A stretch of 58,824 nt of DNA from Nitrospirota bacterium (GCA_021825295.1 JAKAHV010000019.1:1-58824), one strand, 5' to 3'. Positions 25,592 through 35,087 are shown, counted from the stretch's first letter. Translations and numbers: made by a program. Notes: generated from the sequence alone by a model not told the origin.

Positions 25592-26872
25592 ATGGGTGCC
25601 GCCACGCGGTTTCTTGTATTTGCCTGTGCCTTGCTGTCAGTGTTTCTTGCCGTTCAGATGGCCCATGCCAAAACCACCGTGGAAACCACGGCATCCACCC
25701 AGTTTCTGTGGGGCGTGGACGCCCTGGACGGCAACCAGTCGATCCTTTCCCAGTATGTGAGGCTCAACGTTACACCCGAGGGGAAGGAATTTTTTATCAC
25801 AGGCTACGGGAGGGTATGGAAGGATTTCGGCGACCCCGCTGTAAGGTCGGACGACGCGCTGGGCAGGCTGTATTATCTATACCTTGATTTCACTCCGCTT
25901 GACATGCTGTCTTTCCGTGCCGGCAGGCAGTGGGTCAATTATACGGCGGGAACGGCCATCCTGGACGGACTCGCTGTCAACGCCGATTTTTCGAAGATAA
26001 GCCATATCCCGATAGGCGTATCCCTCTGCGGGGGAAGAAATGTCATCTACTCGCTTGACAGCGAATACTCCCAAAGCGGGAACCTCTTTTTCGGAATTGA
26101 TTTGCACCTCGTGAATGTCAGATTCACCCAGCTTGGCTTAAGTTACGTGCAGACCTTTGACGAGTACGACCGGGCAAGGGAAGAGTTTGGTCTCAATTTC
26201 AGGCGCACCATAGACAAGTTCAGCCCCTATGGCGAGATCAGATATGACCGCCTGAACAATGTCATTGACGAAGCCACTGTCGGGGTCGACGTCTTTCCTT
26301 CAGCCGCGCTCATGATAAAAGGGGAATACTATTTCGCTTACCCGCACTTCGATGCCACCGATTTTTACAGTGTCTTCGCGGTTGACAAATACCAGGAATA
26401 CCTTTTCAGGGCGGAGTACAGCCTCGAGCGGTATGTAAAATTGCCCCTCTCCGTATTCGTCTCATATTCATGGGAGGACTACAGCGAGGACAACACCGCC
26501 CAGGTCATTACGGCCGGCTCAAAAATAACTCCGGTGGATGCCCTTTCCCTTACGGCCGATGCAAGCGACAGGGAGGGGCTGGGCGGCCATCTCATAGGGT
26601 TTGAGGTATATGGGGATTACAGGCCGATGGAAAAGCTCCTTGTCTCGGGAGGCGTGCAGTTCGACACGTACAAGAGGCCGGTATTCATAAACAATTACAT
26701 AGAGACCAATATCATGGACGTCCGGAGCGACGACTCGGCCACGCGCCTTTGGATCGGGGCGGATTACAAGCTGAAAAAATCGCTTTCAGCCGGGGCAAGG
26801 CTGGAGGAAGACATCAACCCGGATTTCAGCCACCAGACCGTGGGGCGGATAGTCCTGAACTGGCAGATATAA
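25592..26872 (+). CDS. Outer-membrane beta-barrel (porin) of a multihaem cytochrome cluster
   Basis: 426 residues with a signal peptide (FACALLSVFLAVQMAHA) and then alternating polar/aromatic strands to the end, e.g. GRLYYLYLDF, MLSFRAGRQW, ASGVQF-like turns and the C-terminal VGRIVLNWQI. Many Tyr/Phe/Trp belts and no internal helices support a beta-barrel of roughly 16-20 strands. GGAGGAGGGG lies 5-14 nt before the ATG. The next two genes encode multihaem cytochromes, one periplasmic and one lipoprotein. I therefore infer a porin that sheathes or supports a trans-outer-membrane electron path. I could not align it to a named PCC porin family by eye. Confidence 0.72.
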   Translation: MGAATRFLVFACALLSVFLAVQMAHAKTTVETTASTQFLWGVDALDGNQSILSQYVRLNVTPEGKEFFITGYGRVWKDFGDPAVRSDDALGRLYYLYLDFTPLDMLSFRAGRQWVNYTAGTAILDGLAVNADFSKISHIPIGVSLCGGRNVIYSLDSEYSQSGNLFFGIDLHLVNVRFTQLGLSYVQTFDEYDRAREEFGLNFRRTIDKFSPYGEIRYDRLNNVIDEATVGVDVFPSAALMIKGEYYFAYPHFDATDFYSVFAVDKYQEYLFRAEYSLERYVKLPLSVFVSYSWEDYSEDNTAQVITAGSKITPVDALSLTADASDREGLGGHLIGFEVYGDYRPMEKLLVSGGVQFDTYKRPVFINNYIETNIMDVRSDDSATRLWIGADYKLKKSLSAGARLEEDINPDFSHQTVGRIVLNWQI

Positions 26873-26890
26873 AGGGGAAAAGGAGAAACC

Positions 26891-27694
26891 GTGAAAAAAA
26901 TCATTTTATTGCTAATGCCGGTTTTGCTGGTTTCGTCCGTCCATGCCTGGTCTGCGGAGAGGACCGATCATAAGCAATACGCAAAAATGAAGCTGAAAAT
27001 TTGCGCGGATTGCCATCAGGCGAAGGGAGTTCCTCCCAATCATAATACGATGTGGGTGGACACGCACAGGCTGGTTGCTGAAAAAAAACCGAACAACTGC
27101 AAGGATTGCCACCAGCTTTCCTTCTGCCTGGACTGCCATACGGGCGGCGGCCTGACCCCGGACCTGCAGGTTTCGAATTTCGGCGTGGATTACACGCCAA
27201 GATCCCACCGTACGGATTTCATCGAAATCCATCCGATAAAGTCCTTCGATGACCCCAGATCATGCTACCGTTGCCACGACACCAAAAGGTTTTGCGAGGA
27301 GTGCCACAATAAATTTCCCCGTGCGGCACTGAACCTGATTTCCCATGAACAGGGATTTTCGGATATCGAAGTCTCCGCGGTCGGGCCCAGGCACTCCACC
27401 TTCCAGCCGTCACAGTGCCAGACATGCCACCCCAATAGTGTCCTGCCCAAAAATGTCTGGTCGCAAGGTCATGCCGAGGAGGCCAGGAGCAATCTTCAAT
27501 CGTGCCAGACATGCCACCCTAACGGAGATGTCTGCATGAAATGCCATAGCGCAAGGACGGGACTGACGGTCAATCCACACCCGAGAGGCTGGTCCGGAAC
27601 ACTCGGTCCGGGAGGCAGGATATTGCACGCAAACGGCTTTGCCGGCCGGTTGCAGAGCGCGGCGGGGAATAGAACTTGTATAAAATGCCATTAA
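26891..27694 (+). CDS. Periplasmic nonahaem c-type cytochrome
   Basis: The start is GTG 26891 behind AAAAGGAG. The 267-residue product has a signal peptide (IILLLMPVLLVSSVHA) and nine CXXCH sites: CADCH, CKDCH, CLDCH, CYRCH, CEECH, CQTCH (twice), CMKCH and CIKCH. The last is the extreme C-terminus, with the haem-ligating His as the final residue. Haem density is about one per 28 residues, as in wire-like periplasmic cytochromes. It lies 18 nt downstream of the beta-barrel gene and 19 nt upstream of the lipoprotein cytochrome, so the three are one operon. It could relay electrons to the outer membrane. Confidence 0.88.
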   Translation: MKKIILLLMPVLLVSSVHAWSAERTDHKQYAKMKLKICADCHQAKGVPPNHNTMWVDTHRLVAEKKPNNCKDCHQLSFCLDCHTGGGLTPDLQVSNFGVDYTPRSHRTDFIEIHPIKSFDDPRSCYRCHDTKRFCEECHNKFPRAALNLISHEQGFSDIEVSAVGPRHSTFQPSQCQTCHPNSVLPKNVWSQGHAEEARSNLQSCQTCHPNGDVCMKCHSARTGLTVNPHPRGWSGTLGPGGRILHANGFAGRLQSAAGNRTCIKCH

Positions 27695-27713
27695 AAAAGA
27701 GGGAGTTGCCGAT

Positions 27714-30146
27714 ATGAGAAAGCTCGCGAGATTAGCCGGCCATTTCCTGTGGATCCCCCTGGTTTTTTTCATCCTGCATGGCTGCGGCAGCGGCCACAAG
27801 GCCGGGCAGACTCAGGTCAGCGCAAGCCCTTTCGGGGCCAATGCCGCGGGTATACAGTACGTGGGGGCGGCCACCTGCATCAACTGCCATAAAACGCTGA
27901 CTTTCAGTCAACAGTTCAGCCCGCAGGTTGTGACGGGCTTTCTTCAGGGCGCGCATGTAATCCACAGTGCCTCCATAACCGCTTCTTCCGGGGCAGGCTG
28001 TCTTGTCTGCCACGACCCCATAGGCGACGGCAGAACGCTTGAGGGGCTGATCAATGCCTCTGATGTCCCACCCGGCGGGCTTGCCGCCGTGACCTGCGAG
28101 GACTGCCATGGCCCGGGCGGCCAGCACTACGGCACCGGACCCATCCCGGTCCCGATCCCGGATTACACCGTCTGCGGCAACTCCAGGTGCCACACGACGT
28201 CCGCGGTCATGCCTGCCCTGGCAAATTTCCATCCGGCGGAGGGCATGAACATCGTAGAGGAATTCAGGACTTCTGCTTCATCGCATCTCAATTCGATAAA
28301 GACGCCGAATTATATCGACGGCAGCACTACCGATGTGAGGGGGCTCTGTTCCAGGTGCCACACGGACGAGGGGGCCAGGCTCTACAAATTCGCAAACGGA
28401 AACTACGGACAGCTTGTAGCCGCTTTCACAAACAGCGCATCCGTCGCCAACGCATCTGCCGTGCAGTGCAGGACATGCCACGATCCGCACAACAACAGCT
28501 CGAATCCAAATTCCGGGCTCCTGTTAAACGCGGTGGCCATAGCGGGCGTGAAGTGGTCCGGCCAGTTCGCCACCTGCAACGACTGCCACCAGCTCCTAAA
28601 CCAAAACGACGGCACCGCCCTGACCGCCATCAATTTCAGTCCCAATGCCCCGCCCGGCAACCTTGCCTATCACGACCCGGCCCTGAACCGTTTCGGCAAC
28701 CTGGGCGAAATCATCACGGACACCCATTTCGACAATACCGGAAAATACAACGCCATAAACGGATATATCGTCAATGCCGCTTCAGCGCACTCGGAGGGCC
28801 CGTACAACTCCAACGCCGGCGCCTGCCTCGACTGCCACAACCAGCACAGCGCGGACCTCACGCAAAACAGGCAGTGGGCCAATTCCGCGCACGGCGGTTT
28901 CATCCTGGACGTTAAAAATGCCGCAGAAGCCGGCCTCTCCGGCGCGGCCCTGTCCAACGCAGCCCATTCCGCGGCTGTAACGGATGCAAACGCCATCGCC
29001 TGGACGCATTACGACTGGCCGTTCGGATCTTCCGCGACTCCGCCCAATATAAACGCATACCGGGATTGCCAAAGGTGCCACACGGCCACCGGGTTCAGGA
29101 ACTTCGCGAACTCCCAGCCCGTCCCGAACAAGAACTACAACGCGAACAATAATGTCTTCCCGTTCGCCAGGGGACAGAAGGAGCTTCTCTACTGCTGGGC
29201 ATGCCATTACAACGATGTCGGCGGCCTGAGAAACCCGGGGCCCTTCAGCAACACCTCGCCTGCAAGCGTCGTACTGCCGCCAGGCAGGACCGTCCCCGAT
29301 GTGGGCGGGGCCAACATCTGTCTTTGCTGCCACATGGGGAGGGAAAGCGGCCAATACGTGAAAAATTACATCGCGGCGAACCCGGCCACATGGAAGAGCA
29401 GGAATTTCGGGACTTACAACTCCCACTACCTTGCCGCTGGCGGCAGCGTATTCAGGATCACGGGTTACGAATTTGCCGGGCAGGACTATTCGAATCCTTC
29501 CAATTACGCTCACGACAAGATAGGCACCCCGGCCGGCCCCGCAGCAACGGGTGCCAACGGCCCATGCGTAGGCTGCCACATGCATTCGACGGATGTCGGT
29601 CATACGCTCATGCCTGTCACCAGGGCGGGAGGCCCCGAAGACCTGACCGGCACGATTACCGCGATTCCGGCGAACGCCCAGATATGTTCGGACTGCCATA
29701 ACGGGACGACGGTGTTTGTGCAGTCGCCTGCGGCCATGCAGGGCCTGCACGACGGCTATCATGCCGCGCTTGCCGCCCTGACCGGCCTTTTCGCATCACC
29801 AGTCCGCGCGGGAGTCCCGGCGATATATTATGACCCGGAAATCTACCCGTATTATTACAGCGACCCCGGCAAAACAACACCATTTACAGGCTGGCCGGAC
29901 CCGAACACCCTTGGAGCGGCTTACAATAACAACCTGCTGACAAGGGAACCCGGCGCTTACGTCCATAACAGCTATTACGCGCGCCGTCTCATATTCGACT
30001 CCATAGACTGGCTTGAGAACGGGGCGTTCACCGGGACGATAGACCTCACGCTTGTTGCCGGGCTGCCTCCCGCGGATCAACAGGCCGCGGCAAACTGGTT
30101 TTTGGATTCCACGGGAATAAATCCCGCGGCCGTTAAAAGACCGTAA
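27714..30146 (+). CDS. Outer-membrane multihaem cytochrome lipoprotein (13 haem sites)
   Basis: 810 residues with a lipoprotein signal (WIPLVFFILHGC, acylated Cys near 24). I count twelve CXXCH sites (CINCH, CLVCH, CEDCH, CSRCH, CRTCH, CNDCH, CLDCH, CQRCH, CWACH, CLCCH, CVGCH, CSDCH) and one CX4CH (CGNSRCH). The C-terminal 130 residues are haem-free and rich in Tyr/Pro (YPYYYSDPGK), as in large Geobacter-type outer-membrane cytochromes. GAGGGAG precedes the ATG. With the beta-barrel and nonahaem protein upstream it forms a candidate porin-cytochrome conduit. It is the last gene before a clear terminator. Confidence 0.88.
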   Translation: MRKLARLAGHFLWIPLVFFILHGCGSGHKAGQTQVSASPFGANAAGIQYVGAATCINCHKTLTFSQQFSPQVVTGFLQGAHVIHSASITASSGAGCLVCHDPIGDGRTLEGLINASDVPPGGLAAVTCEDCHGPGGQHYGTGPIPVPIPDYTVCGNSRCHTTSAVMPALANFHPAEGMNIVEEFRTSASSHLNSIKTPNYIDGSTTDVRGLCSRCHTDEGARLYKFANGNYGQLVAAFTNSASVANASAVQCRTCHDPHNNSSNPNSGLLLNAVAIAGVKWSGQFATCNDCHQLLNQNDGTALTAINFSPNAPPGNLAYHDPALNRFGNLGEIITDTHFDNTGKYNAINGYIVNAASAHSEGPYNSNAGACLDCHNQHSADLTQNRQWANSAHGGFILDVKNAAEAGLSGAALSNAAHSAAVTDANAIAWTHYDWPFGSSATPPNINAYRDCQRCHTATGFRNFANSQPVPNKNYNANNNVFPFARGQKELLYCWACHYNDVGGLRNPGPFSNTSPASVVLPPGRTVPDVGGANICLCCHMGRESGQYVKNYIAANPATWKSRNFGTYNSHYLAAGGSVFRITGYEFAGQDYSNPSNYAHDKIGTPAGPAATGANGPCVGCHMHSTDVGHTLMPVTRAGGPEDLTGTITAIPANAQICSDCHNGTTVFVQSPAAMQGLHDGYHAALAALTGLFASPVRAGVPAIYYDPEIYPYYYSDPGKTTPFTGWPDPNTLGAAYNNNLLTREPGAYVHNSYYARRLIFDSIDWLENGAFTGTIDLTLVAGLPPADQQAAANWFLDSTGINPAAVKRP

Positions 30147-30167
30147 TCCACAAATACCCCGGATGCA

Positions 30168-30198
30168 TGAAAGCCCCCGTGTTTATCGGGGGCTTTCA
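30168..30198 (+). terminator. Hairpin ending the cytochrome operon
   Basis: A 12-bp perfect stem, TGAAAGCCCCCG with CGGGGGCTTTCA, around a 7-nt loop, 22 nt after the cytochrome stop codon. There is no long T tract after it. Confidence 0.75.
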
Positions 30199-30323
30199 CA
30201 CGCCCGTTTCCCGGCTGGCTTCTGCAGACGGTCAAGCGAAGAACGTGAACTGTCAATACCGGTTCACGGCCGGGCAATACTCTCATATAATTTACTAAGT
30301 CGATCATAAGTAACGCGACACGG

Positions 30324-30411
30324 TTTGTCATTCCCGCAATCCCGCCTCGGCGGGAGCCGGGAATCCTTCCTCAAGGCCGAAGAAGGGTTCCGGACAAGCC
30401 GGAATGACAAA
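30324..30411. repeat. REP-like palindromic repeat
   Basis: TTTGTCATTCC (30324-30334) is exactly inverted at 30401-30411, with an inner CCCGCCTCGGCGGG hairpin. The GTCATTCCCGC...GCGGGAATCC style of repeat is widespread between genes in many bacteria. A decayed relative follows the export-lipoprotein gene at 47162-47190. The repeat stands directly beside the short inverted-repeat element at 30419. Confidence 0.75.
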
Positions 30412-30418
30412 GACATAA

Positions 30419-30595
30419 GAACCTATCTCAAAATTGATTTTGAAGCGAAAGAGAGAAGAAATCGTGGCAGACAAGGAAGAAAAGGGAAATCGCCCGGAGG
30501 CGCAGCAGCGCTGCATTGAGGACGATTTTCCCTGTATGACGCCGTATGCCGCAATTTCGGCCTCTTGCAGCCAGAAGCGATTTTGAGATAGGTTC
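30419..30595. mobile_element. MITE-like element, copy 1
   Basis: GAACCTATCTCAAAAT at 30419-30434 is exactly inverted at 30580-30595, a 16-bp terminal inverted repeat. The 177-bp interior matches the copy at 55523-55745 in opposite orientation: GATTTTGAAGCGAAAGAGAG beside one end and CTTGCAGCCAGAAGCG beside the other are shared. Copy 2 has extra internal sequence. No transposase is encoded, so it would depend on one elsewhere. Target duplications are not clear here. Confidence 0.8.
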
Positions 30596-30651
30596 AAGTC
30601 AATGTAGCCATACTTATAGCCGTGTTAGTAAGTAAGGAGTTGAGGTGCGCC

Positions 30652-32607
30652 ATGAAAAAAGCATGGATAATTGTTTTGTTTCTCGTTTTCCCGGCGCCGG
30701 TTGTGGCGGCGGGCGGCAGCTCCACGGTCAAAGACCGCGGCGGGGCAAATATCGCGGAGATGCGTCTTCTTCTGAATTCCTTTGCCGCCCTTGGGGAAGG
30801 ACATATCGAAAATGTCTTGAACGGCCTGAAACTCCTGTCTGTCACGGATGAAGTGCGGAGCGGGAAATGGACCAGGATGAAGCCCCTGCTGGCTCAGTTC
30901 GCCAGGGGCGGCATAAAGGCGGCCGCGGTATGGTTCGGCCGCCCCGATGGCTCCTACTTCACGGTGGAAAAGGACTTGACCGGGCTTAGCCTGCTGGACC
31001 GTGGATTTTTTCGAAGGCTGATGGCGGGCGGGGAAGTGGCTGGTGATCTGGTGCTAAGCAAATCCACCGGAAAGCGGGTTGCCATTGTAGCGGTCCCGGT
31101 GAGAAAAGAGGACGGGATCATAGGGGTGCTGGGCGCGTCTCTTTCGGTTGAGCAGATAAGCGGAATGATCGATGAAAAGATGGGCCTGCCGGGGAATATT
31201 GTCTTTTACGCACTGGACCGCAAGGGCCAGGCTTCCCTGCACAGGATGTCGGCGCTGATCTTCGGCTACCCTTCCGATATGGGCAGCAAAAGCCTGGCGA
31301 AGACCGTCCTGGTGATGCTGACCAGACCGGAAGGCAGTGTGACATATGATTTTTATGGCGAGAGATCGGTTGTCTTCAGGAGATTCCCGCTGACCGGCTG
31401 GGTTTACGCGATAGGCATCATTACCGGAAGGCCGGGCCCTGTAGAGGAACTGCCCCCGATCCTGGATGAATTCGAAAAGGAGATTACGGCAGAGTTCAAT
31501 AAAATGGACCGGGACCTTGCAAAAGTTGCCGGGCAGCTTTCAGAAAAGGGTTTGAAGACCCCCGGGGCAAGGGAAATGCTGGCCGGTCTCTGCCGGCCTT
31601 ATCCTTATGCGGCGGACTGCTCGGTGGTCGATCGAAACGGGAAGATGGTGTTGGTAGAGCCAGGGGCGTATGCGGAATTCGAGGGCAGTGACATAAGCGC
31701 ACAGGAGCAGATGGTCCGCCTCCGCGAGTCCGGGAAACCCGTCATGAGCAACGTCTTCAAATCGGTTGAGGGCTTTGACGCGGCCGGCCTGGAATATCCC
31801 ATATTCTCTCCCCAGGGCAAATTCGAGGGGTCGGTAAGCCTGCTCTTCAGGCCGGAATCACTGTTTTCGCATGTCCTTGCCCCGGTGCTGCGGGGAATGC
31901 CCGTGGAGGCATTTGCCATGCAGACTGACGGGAGGATTCTCTACGACGAAGACAAGAAAGAGGTGGGCCGGATGCTGTTTACCGACCCGGCATACAAGCC
32001 GTTTCCACAGCTCCTTGCCCTCGGGAGCGTGATATCAAGAGAGAAAAAGGGGGCCGGAAGCTACGATTACAGGCGGAAGGGTTCGGAAAAGGTGGTCAAA
32101 AAGGACGTGCACTGGACTACCGTCGGCCTCTATGGCACCCAGTGGCGGCTTGTGGTTATGCACATACGTCCAGGGCAGCTTCATACCGTCAAATACGTTA
32201 AAAGGCCGTTATCGGGCCCGGATAACGTTGCGCTCAGGGCCCTGGCTGAAAGCCGGGAATTGAGGGATGCCCTGGCCGGCAACGATATCGCACGGATCAA
32301 GGGCCTTTTGAGGGATTTTTACCATAGGCACGAGGGTCTTTATTCCGTGCAGTGGATCGATGCCGGGGGCACGAATCTCTATGGATACCCGGAGGAAAAC
32401 AGCCTCATCGGTGTCGACATGAAGACCGCGAAGACTCCTTCGGCCAAACCCATGCTGCGGGCGCTTTCCGGGAAAAAGGAGGGTTCCTTCGACTGTCCCC
32501 TGATGGAAGGGGAAACAGGCGCTTTTTTCATGGTCCCGGTATTTGATGGGAAAGACTATCTTGGGATGATATACACGATCCGGATAAAGAAGCCGGGGGA
32601 GCATTAA
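30652..32607 (+). CDS. Periplasmic protein with three Cache sensor domains and no output domain
   Basis: I start at ATG 30652, preceded by GGAGTTGAGG. The 651-residue product has a signal peptide (AWIIVLFLVFPAPVVAAGG). It then has a dCache-like domain (about 35-270, with YFTVEKDLTGLSLLDRGFF and the strand GIIGVLGASLSV), a second dCache-like domain (about 285-530, with GKFEGSVSLLFRPESLF), and a shorter sCache-like domain (about 540-645, with DYLGMIYTIRIKK). There is no second membrane helix, methyl-accepting, kinase or GGDEF part. It must work as a free periplasmic ligand-binding protein, or with a partner. It follows the cytochrome operon but has its own upstream repeats and probably its own promoter. 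Confidence 0.78.
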   Translation: MKKAWIIVLFLVFPAPVVAAGGSSTVKDRGGANIAEMRLLLNSFAALGEGHIENVLNGLKLLSVTDEVRSGKWTRMKPLLAQFARGGIKAAAVWFGRPDGSYFTVEKDLTGLSLLDRGFFRRLMAGGEVAGDLVLSKSTGKRVAIVAVPVRKEDGIIGVLGASLSVEQISGMIDEKMGLPGNIVFYALDRKGQASLHRMSALIFGYPSDMGSKSLAKTVLVMLTRPEGSVTYDFYGERSVVFRRFPLTGWVYAIGIITGRPGPVEELPPILDEFEKEITAEFNKMDRDLAKVAGQLSEKGLKTPGAREMLAGLCRPYPYAADCSVVDRNGKMVLVEPGAYAEFEGSDISAQEQMVRLRESGKPVMSNVFKSVEGFDAAGLEYPIFSPQGKFEGSVSLLFRPESLFSHVLAPVLRGMPVEAFAMQTDGRILYDEDKKEVGRMLFTDPAYKPFPQLLALGSVISREKKGAGSYDYRRKGSEKVVKKDVHWTTVGLYGTQWRLVVMHIRPGQLHTVKYVKRPLSGPDNVALRALAESRELRDALAGNDIARIKGLLRDFYHRHEGLYSVQWIDAGGTNLYGYPEENSLIGVDMKTAKTPSAKPMLRALSGKKEGSFDCPLMEGETGAFFMVPVFDGKDYLGMIYTIRIKKPGEH

Positions 32608-32729
32608 AGGGGAGGAAAAGGGGAGGAAAGGTGTTGATAATATTTGGCGCGGCTTGTACAATTTGTGGTGGAACAAATCATGAAAATCCGCGCGCGCCGG
32701 CAATCCGGTGAACTGCCTGGCTATCGCCA

Positions 32730-34331
32730 GTGAGCGAATTCGATATACTCATCCTGGACGGCACGGTATTTGACGGAGGGGGCGGCCCCCCCGCCGAAAT
32801 GGACGTCGGCTTGTCCGGGGACCGGATAACGTTTATCGGCAAGGCAGGAGCGAGGAGCGCCGCCGCCACGCTCGATGCGCGCGGGCTTTTTGTCTCGCCC
32901 GGCTTCATGGACGTCCACAGCCATTCCGATTTCACCCTGCTGGCCGATCCCATGGCGGCGGAGGGCAAGCTCTTCCAGGGGGTGACGGCCGAGGTAAACG
33001 GCAATTGCGGCCTCTCCGGGGGGCCGCTGCTTGGAGAGGCCGCCGGGCAGAGGGAAAGCGACCTTTCGGAGCTTGGGATCAGTGAGCGGTGGCAGGGGTT
33101 GGACGAGTACCTGCGGCTGCTGGAGGGCCGCGGCCTTTTCATGAATTTCGCCACCCTCTGCGGCCATGGCAACATCCGGGCCTCCGTGCTTGGCTACGCG
33201 GACCGCGCTCCTAAGGATTTTGAGCTTGCCCGGATGGCGGAGCTGCTCTCAAAAAGCCTCGATGCCGGGGCGCTTGGACTTTCCACCGGTCTTATCTATC
33301 CGCCCGGCACTTACAGCCGGACGGAGGAGCTTGTGGAGCTTGCGGAGCGGGGACGGAAGGCCTCCGGGAATTTCATTTACGCAACACACATGCGAAGCGA
33401 AGGAGACGCGCTCATTGAATCGATCCGTGAGGCCGTAACCATCGGATCTGCGGCCGGCCGGCTGCAGATCTCGCATATAAAGACGGCCGGACGGAACAAC
33501 TGGGGGAAGATCGGAGACGCCATAAGGACGGTCGAGGAGGCGAGGGCCTCCGGATTGCGGGTCTCGGCGGACCGCTATCCCTATACGGCCGCGTCAACCG
33601 ATCTGGACACTGTTCTTCCCGCCTGGGCATGGGAAGGCGGCGCGAGGGCCGAACTTGCCAGGCTGATTGACCCGGAAACGCGCAAAAAGATATCGGGCGA
33701 GATAAAAAAGGACCCCGGGTACTGGAGCAGCGTCTATGTCTCCTCGATGCCTTCCGAGGCAGACAGGTGGATGGAGGGCAAAAGCCTCGAAGCGATAGCC
33801 CGCGAATTGGGGAAGCCGCCGTTGGACGCGCTCTTCGACATCCTGATAAGGGGAGAGGTCCGTGTTTCCGCCATATTCCACAGCATGAGCGAGGAAAATC
33901 TCAGACGCTTTTACCGGCAGCCCTGGGTGATGGTGGGCTCCGACAGCTCCGCCCGGTCCTTTGGGGGCGTTACGGCCGCCGGAGTGCCCCATCCACGGAC
34001 ATTCGGCACCTTTCCCCGCTTCCTGAAAAGATATACAATGGAAGAAAGCGGGGCTGGTCCGGGGGCTGGTCCCCTGGAGGAGGCGATAAGGAAGATCACG
34101 TCGCTGCCCGCGGAGACCTTCGGGTTTTCTGGAAGGGGGCTTTTAAAAGAGGGTTTTTTTGCCGATATCGCGGTCTTCGATCCGGCGAGGCTGGCGGACA
34201 TTGCCACGTTCGAGGAGCCGTTTCGCAGGGCGGAGGGCATGGTCCATCTGATCGTAAACGGCGAGGCCGTGATAGCGGACGGGAAGCTTACCGGCAGGCG
34301 GCCGGGCAGGGTCCTCAGAAAAGGCAAATAG
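32730..34331 (+). CDS. D-aminoacylase / N-acyl-D-amino-acid deacylase family amidohydrolase
   Basis: 533 residues of the amidohydrolase superfamily. The metal site is visible in SPGFMDVHSHSDFTLL (HxHxD type), a conserved Asn-Cys region NGNCGLSGG, ATHMRSEGDALI, LQISHIKTAGRNNWGK and the catalytic Asp in MVGSDSSARS. The C-terminal strand returns to the beta-sandwich (GFFADIAVFDPARL). The family hydrolyses N-acyl-D-amino acids or related dipeptides. The start is GTG 32730 with a poor ribosome site. The next gene, 12 nt away, encodes a gamma-glutamyl hydrolase-type enzyme, so an amino-acid or peptide salvage role is plausible. Confidence 0.87.
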   Translation: MSEFDILILDGTVFDGGGGPPAEMDVGLSGDRITFIGKAGARSAAATLDARGLFVSPGFMDVHSHSDFTLLADPMAAEGKLFQGVTAEVNGNCGLSGGPLLGEAAGQRESDLSELGISERWQGLDEYLRLLEGRGLFMNFATLCGHGNIRASVLGYADRAPKDFELARMAELLSKSLDAGALGLSTGLIYPPGTYSRTEELVELAERGRKASGNFIYATHMRSEGDALIESIREAVTIGSAAGRLQISHIKTAGRNNWGKIGDAIRTVEEARASGLRVSADRYPYTAASTDLDTVLPAWAWEGGARAELARLIDPETRKKISGEIKKDPGYWSSVYVSSMPSEADRWMEGKSLEAIARELGKPPLDALFDILIRGEVRVSAIFHSMSEENLRRFYRQPWVMVGSDSSARSFGGVTAAGVPHPRTFGTFPRFLKRYTMEESGAGPGAGPLEEAIRKITSLPAETFGFSGRGLLKEGFFADIAVFDPARLADIATFEEPFRRAEGMVHLIVNGEAVIADGKLTGRRPGRVLRKGK

Positions 34332-34343
34332 GGTTTTATCCGG

Positions 34344-35042
34344 TTGCGACCCCTTATAGGCATAACAGCCGGCATGTCCGCGGGCGGGGCCGCGGGGTTT
34401 TCGCTGCGGCAGGAATACGCGGAGGCGGTCTGGAAGGCTGGGGGTATCCCGCTTGTCATTCCGATTACAGGCTCCCCGGAGGAGGTCTGCGAACGCCTGG
34501 ACGGGATACTCATCCCGGGAGGCGACGATATCGAGCCCTCCTATTACGGGGAAAAGCCGAAATACCCGCTACAGCTCGTGGACACAAGGAGGACGGATTT
34601 CGAGCTCTCACTCATAAGGGCCGTCTATTACGGGGGCGGCAGCGGACAGAAACAAAAACCAAAAGCGCTCCTTGGCATCTGTTACGGAATGCAACTGATC
34701 AACGTGGCGCTGGGCGGGACGCTCTATCAGGACCTGGACGCCCAGTTCAGGGGCCTCTGCGCCATAGACCACAGGCGCGGCATGCACGATATTACGATGG
34801 AGGGCGCGAGCCTTCCCGTGGAGGGGAGATTCAGGGTAAACTCCAGCCATCACCAGGGGATCAGGAAGACCGCTGGGGCGCTCTGCACCATGGCCTACTC
34901 GGATGACGGGCTGGTTGAGGCCGTCTACTCCAGGGAGCACCGTTTTTTTGCCGGGGTCCAGTGGCATCCGGAGCGCATGCCTGAAGACCCACTGGCCGCG
35001 CGCCTGCTGGCGGCCTTTATCTATGCGGCCGGTACCCGGTGA
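34344..35042 (+). CDS. Gamma-glutamyl-gamma-aminobutyrate hydrolase family protein (class I GATase-like)
   Basis: 232 residues starting at TTG 34344 (MRPLIGITAG is the usual N-terminus). The nucleophile Cys sits in LLGICYGMQLINVALGG. The partner His and Glu sit in FAGVQWHPERM, and VNSSHHQGI is the family's substrate-side loop. Such PuuD-like enzymes hydrolyse gamma-glutamyl bonds. The gene lies 12 nt after the D-aminoacylase-like gene, probably in one operon for peptide or amino-acid derivatives. The true substrate is not decided by the sequence. Confidence 0.87.
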   Translation: MRPLIGITAGMSAGGAAGFSLRQEYAEAVWKAGGIPLVIPITGSPEEVCERLDGILIPGGDDIEPSYYGEKPKYPLQLVDTRRTDFELSLIRAVYYGGGSGQKQKPKALLGICYGMQLINVALGGTLYQDLDAQFRGLCAIDHRRGMHDITMEGASLPVEGRFRVNSSHHQGIRKTAGALCTMAYSDDGLVEAVYSREHRFFAGVQWHPERMPEDPLAARLLAAFIYAAGTR

Positions 35043-35087
35043 AGGATATGATCCTCGATATGGGGAAAGGTCCCGGACAGGGTGACA

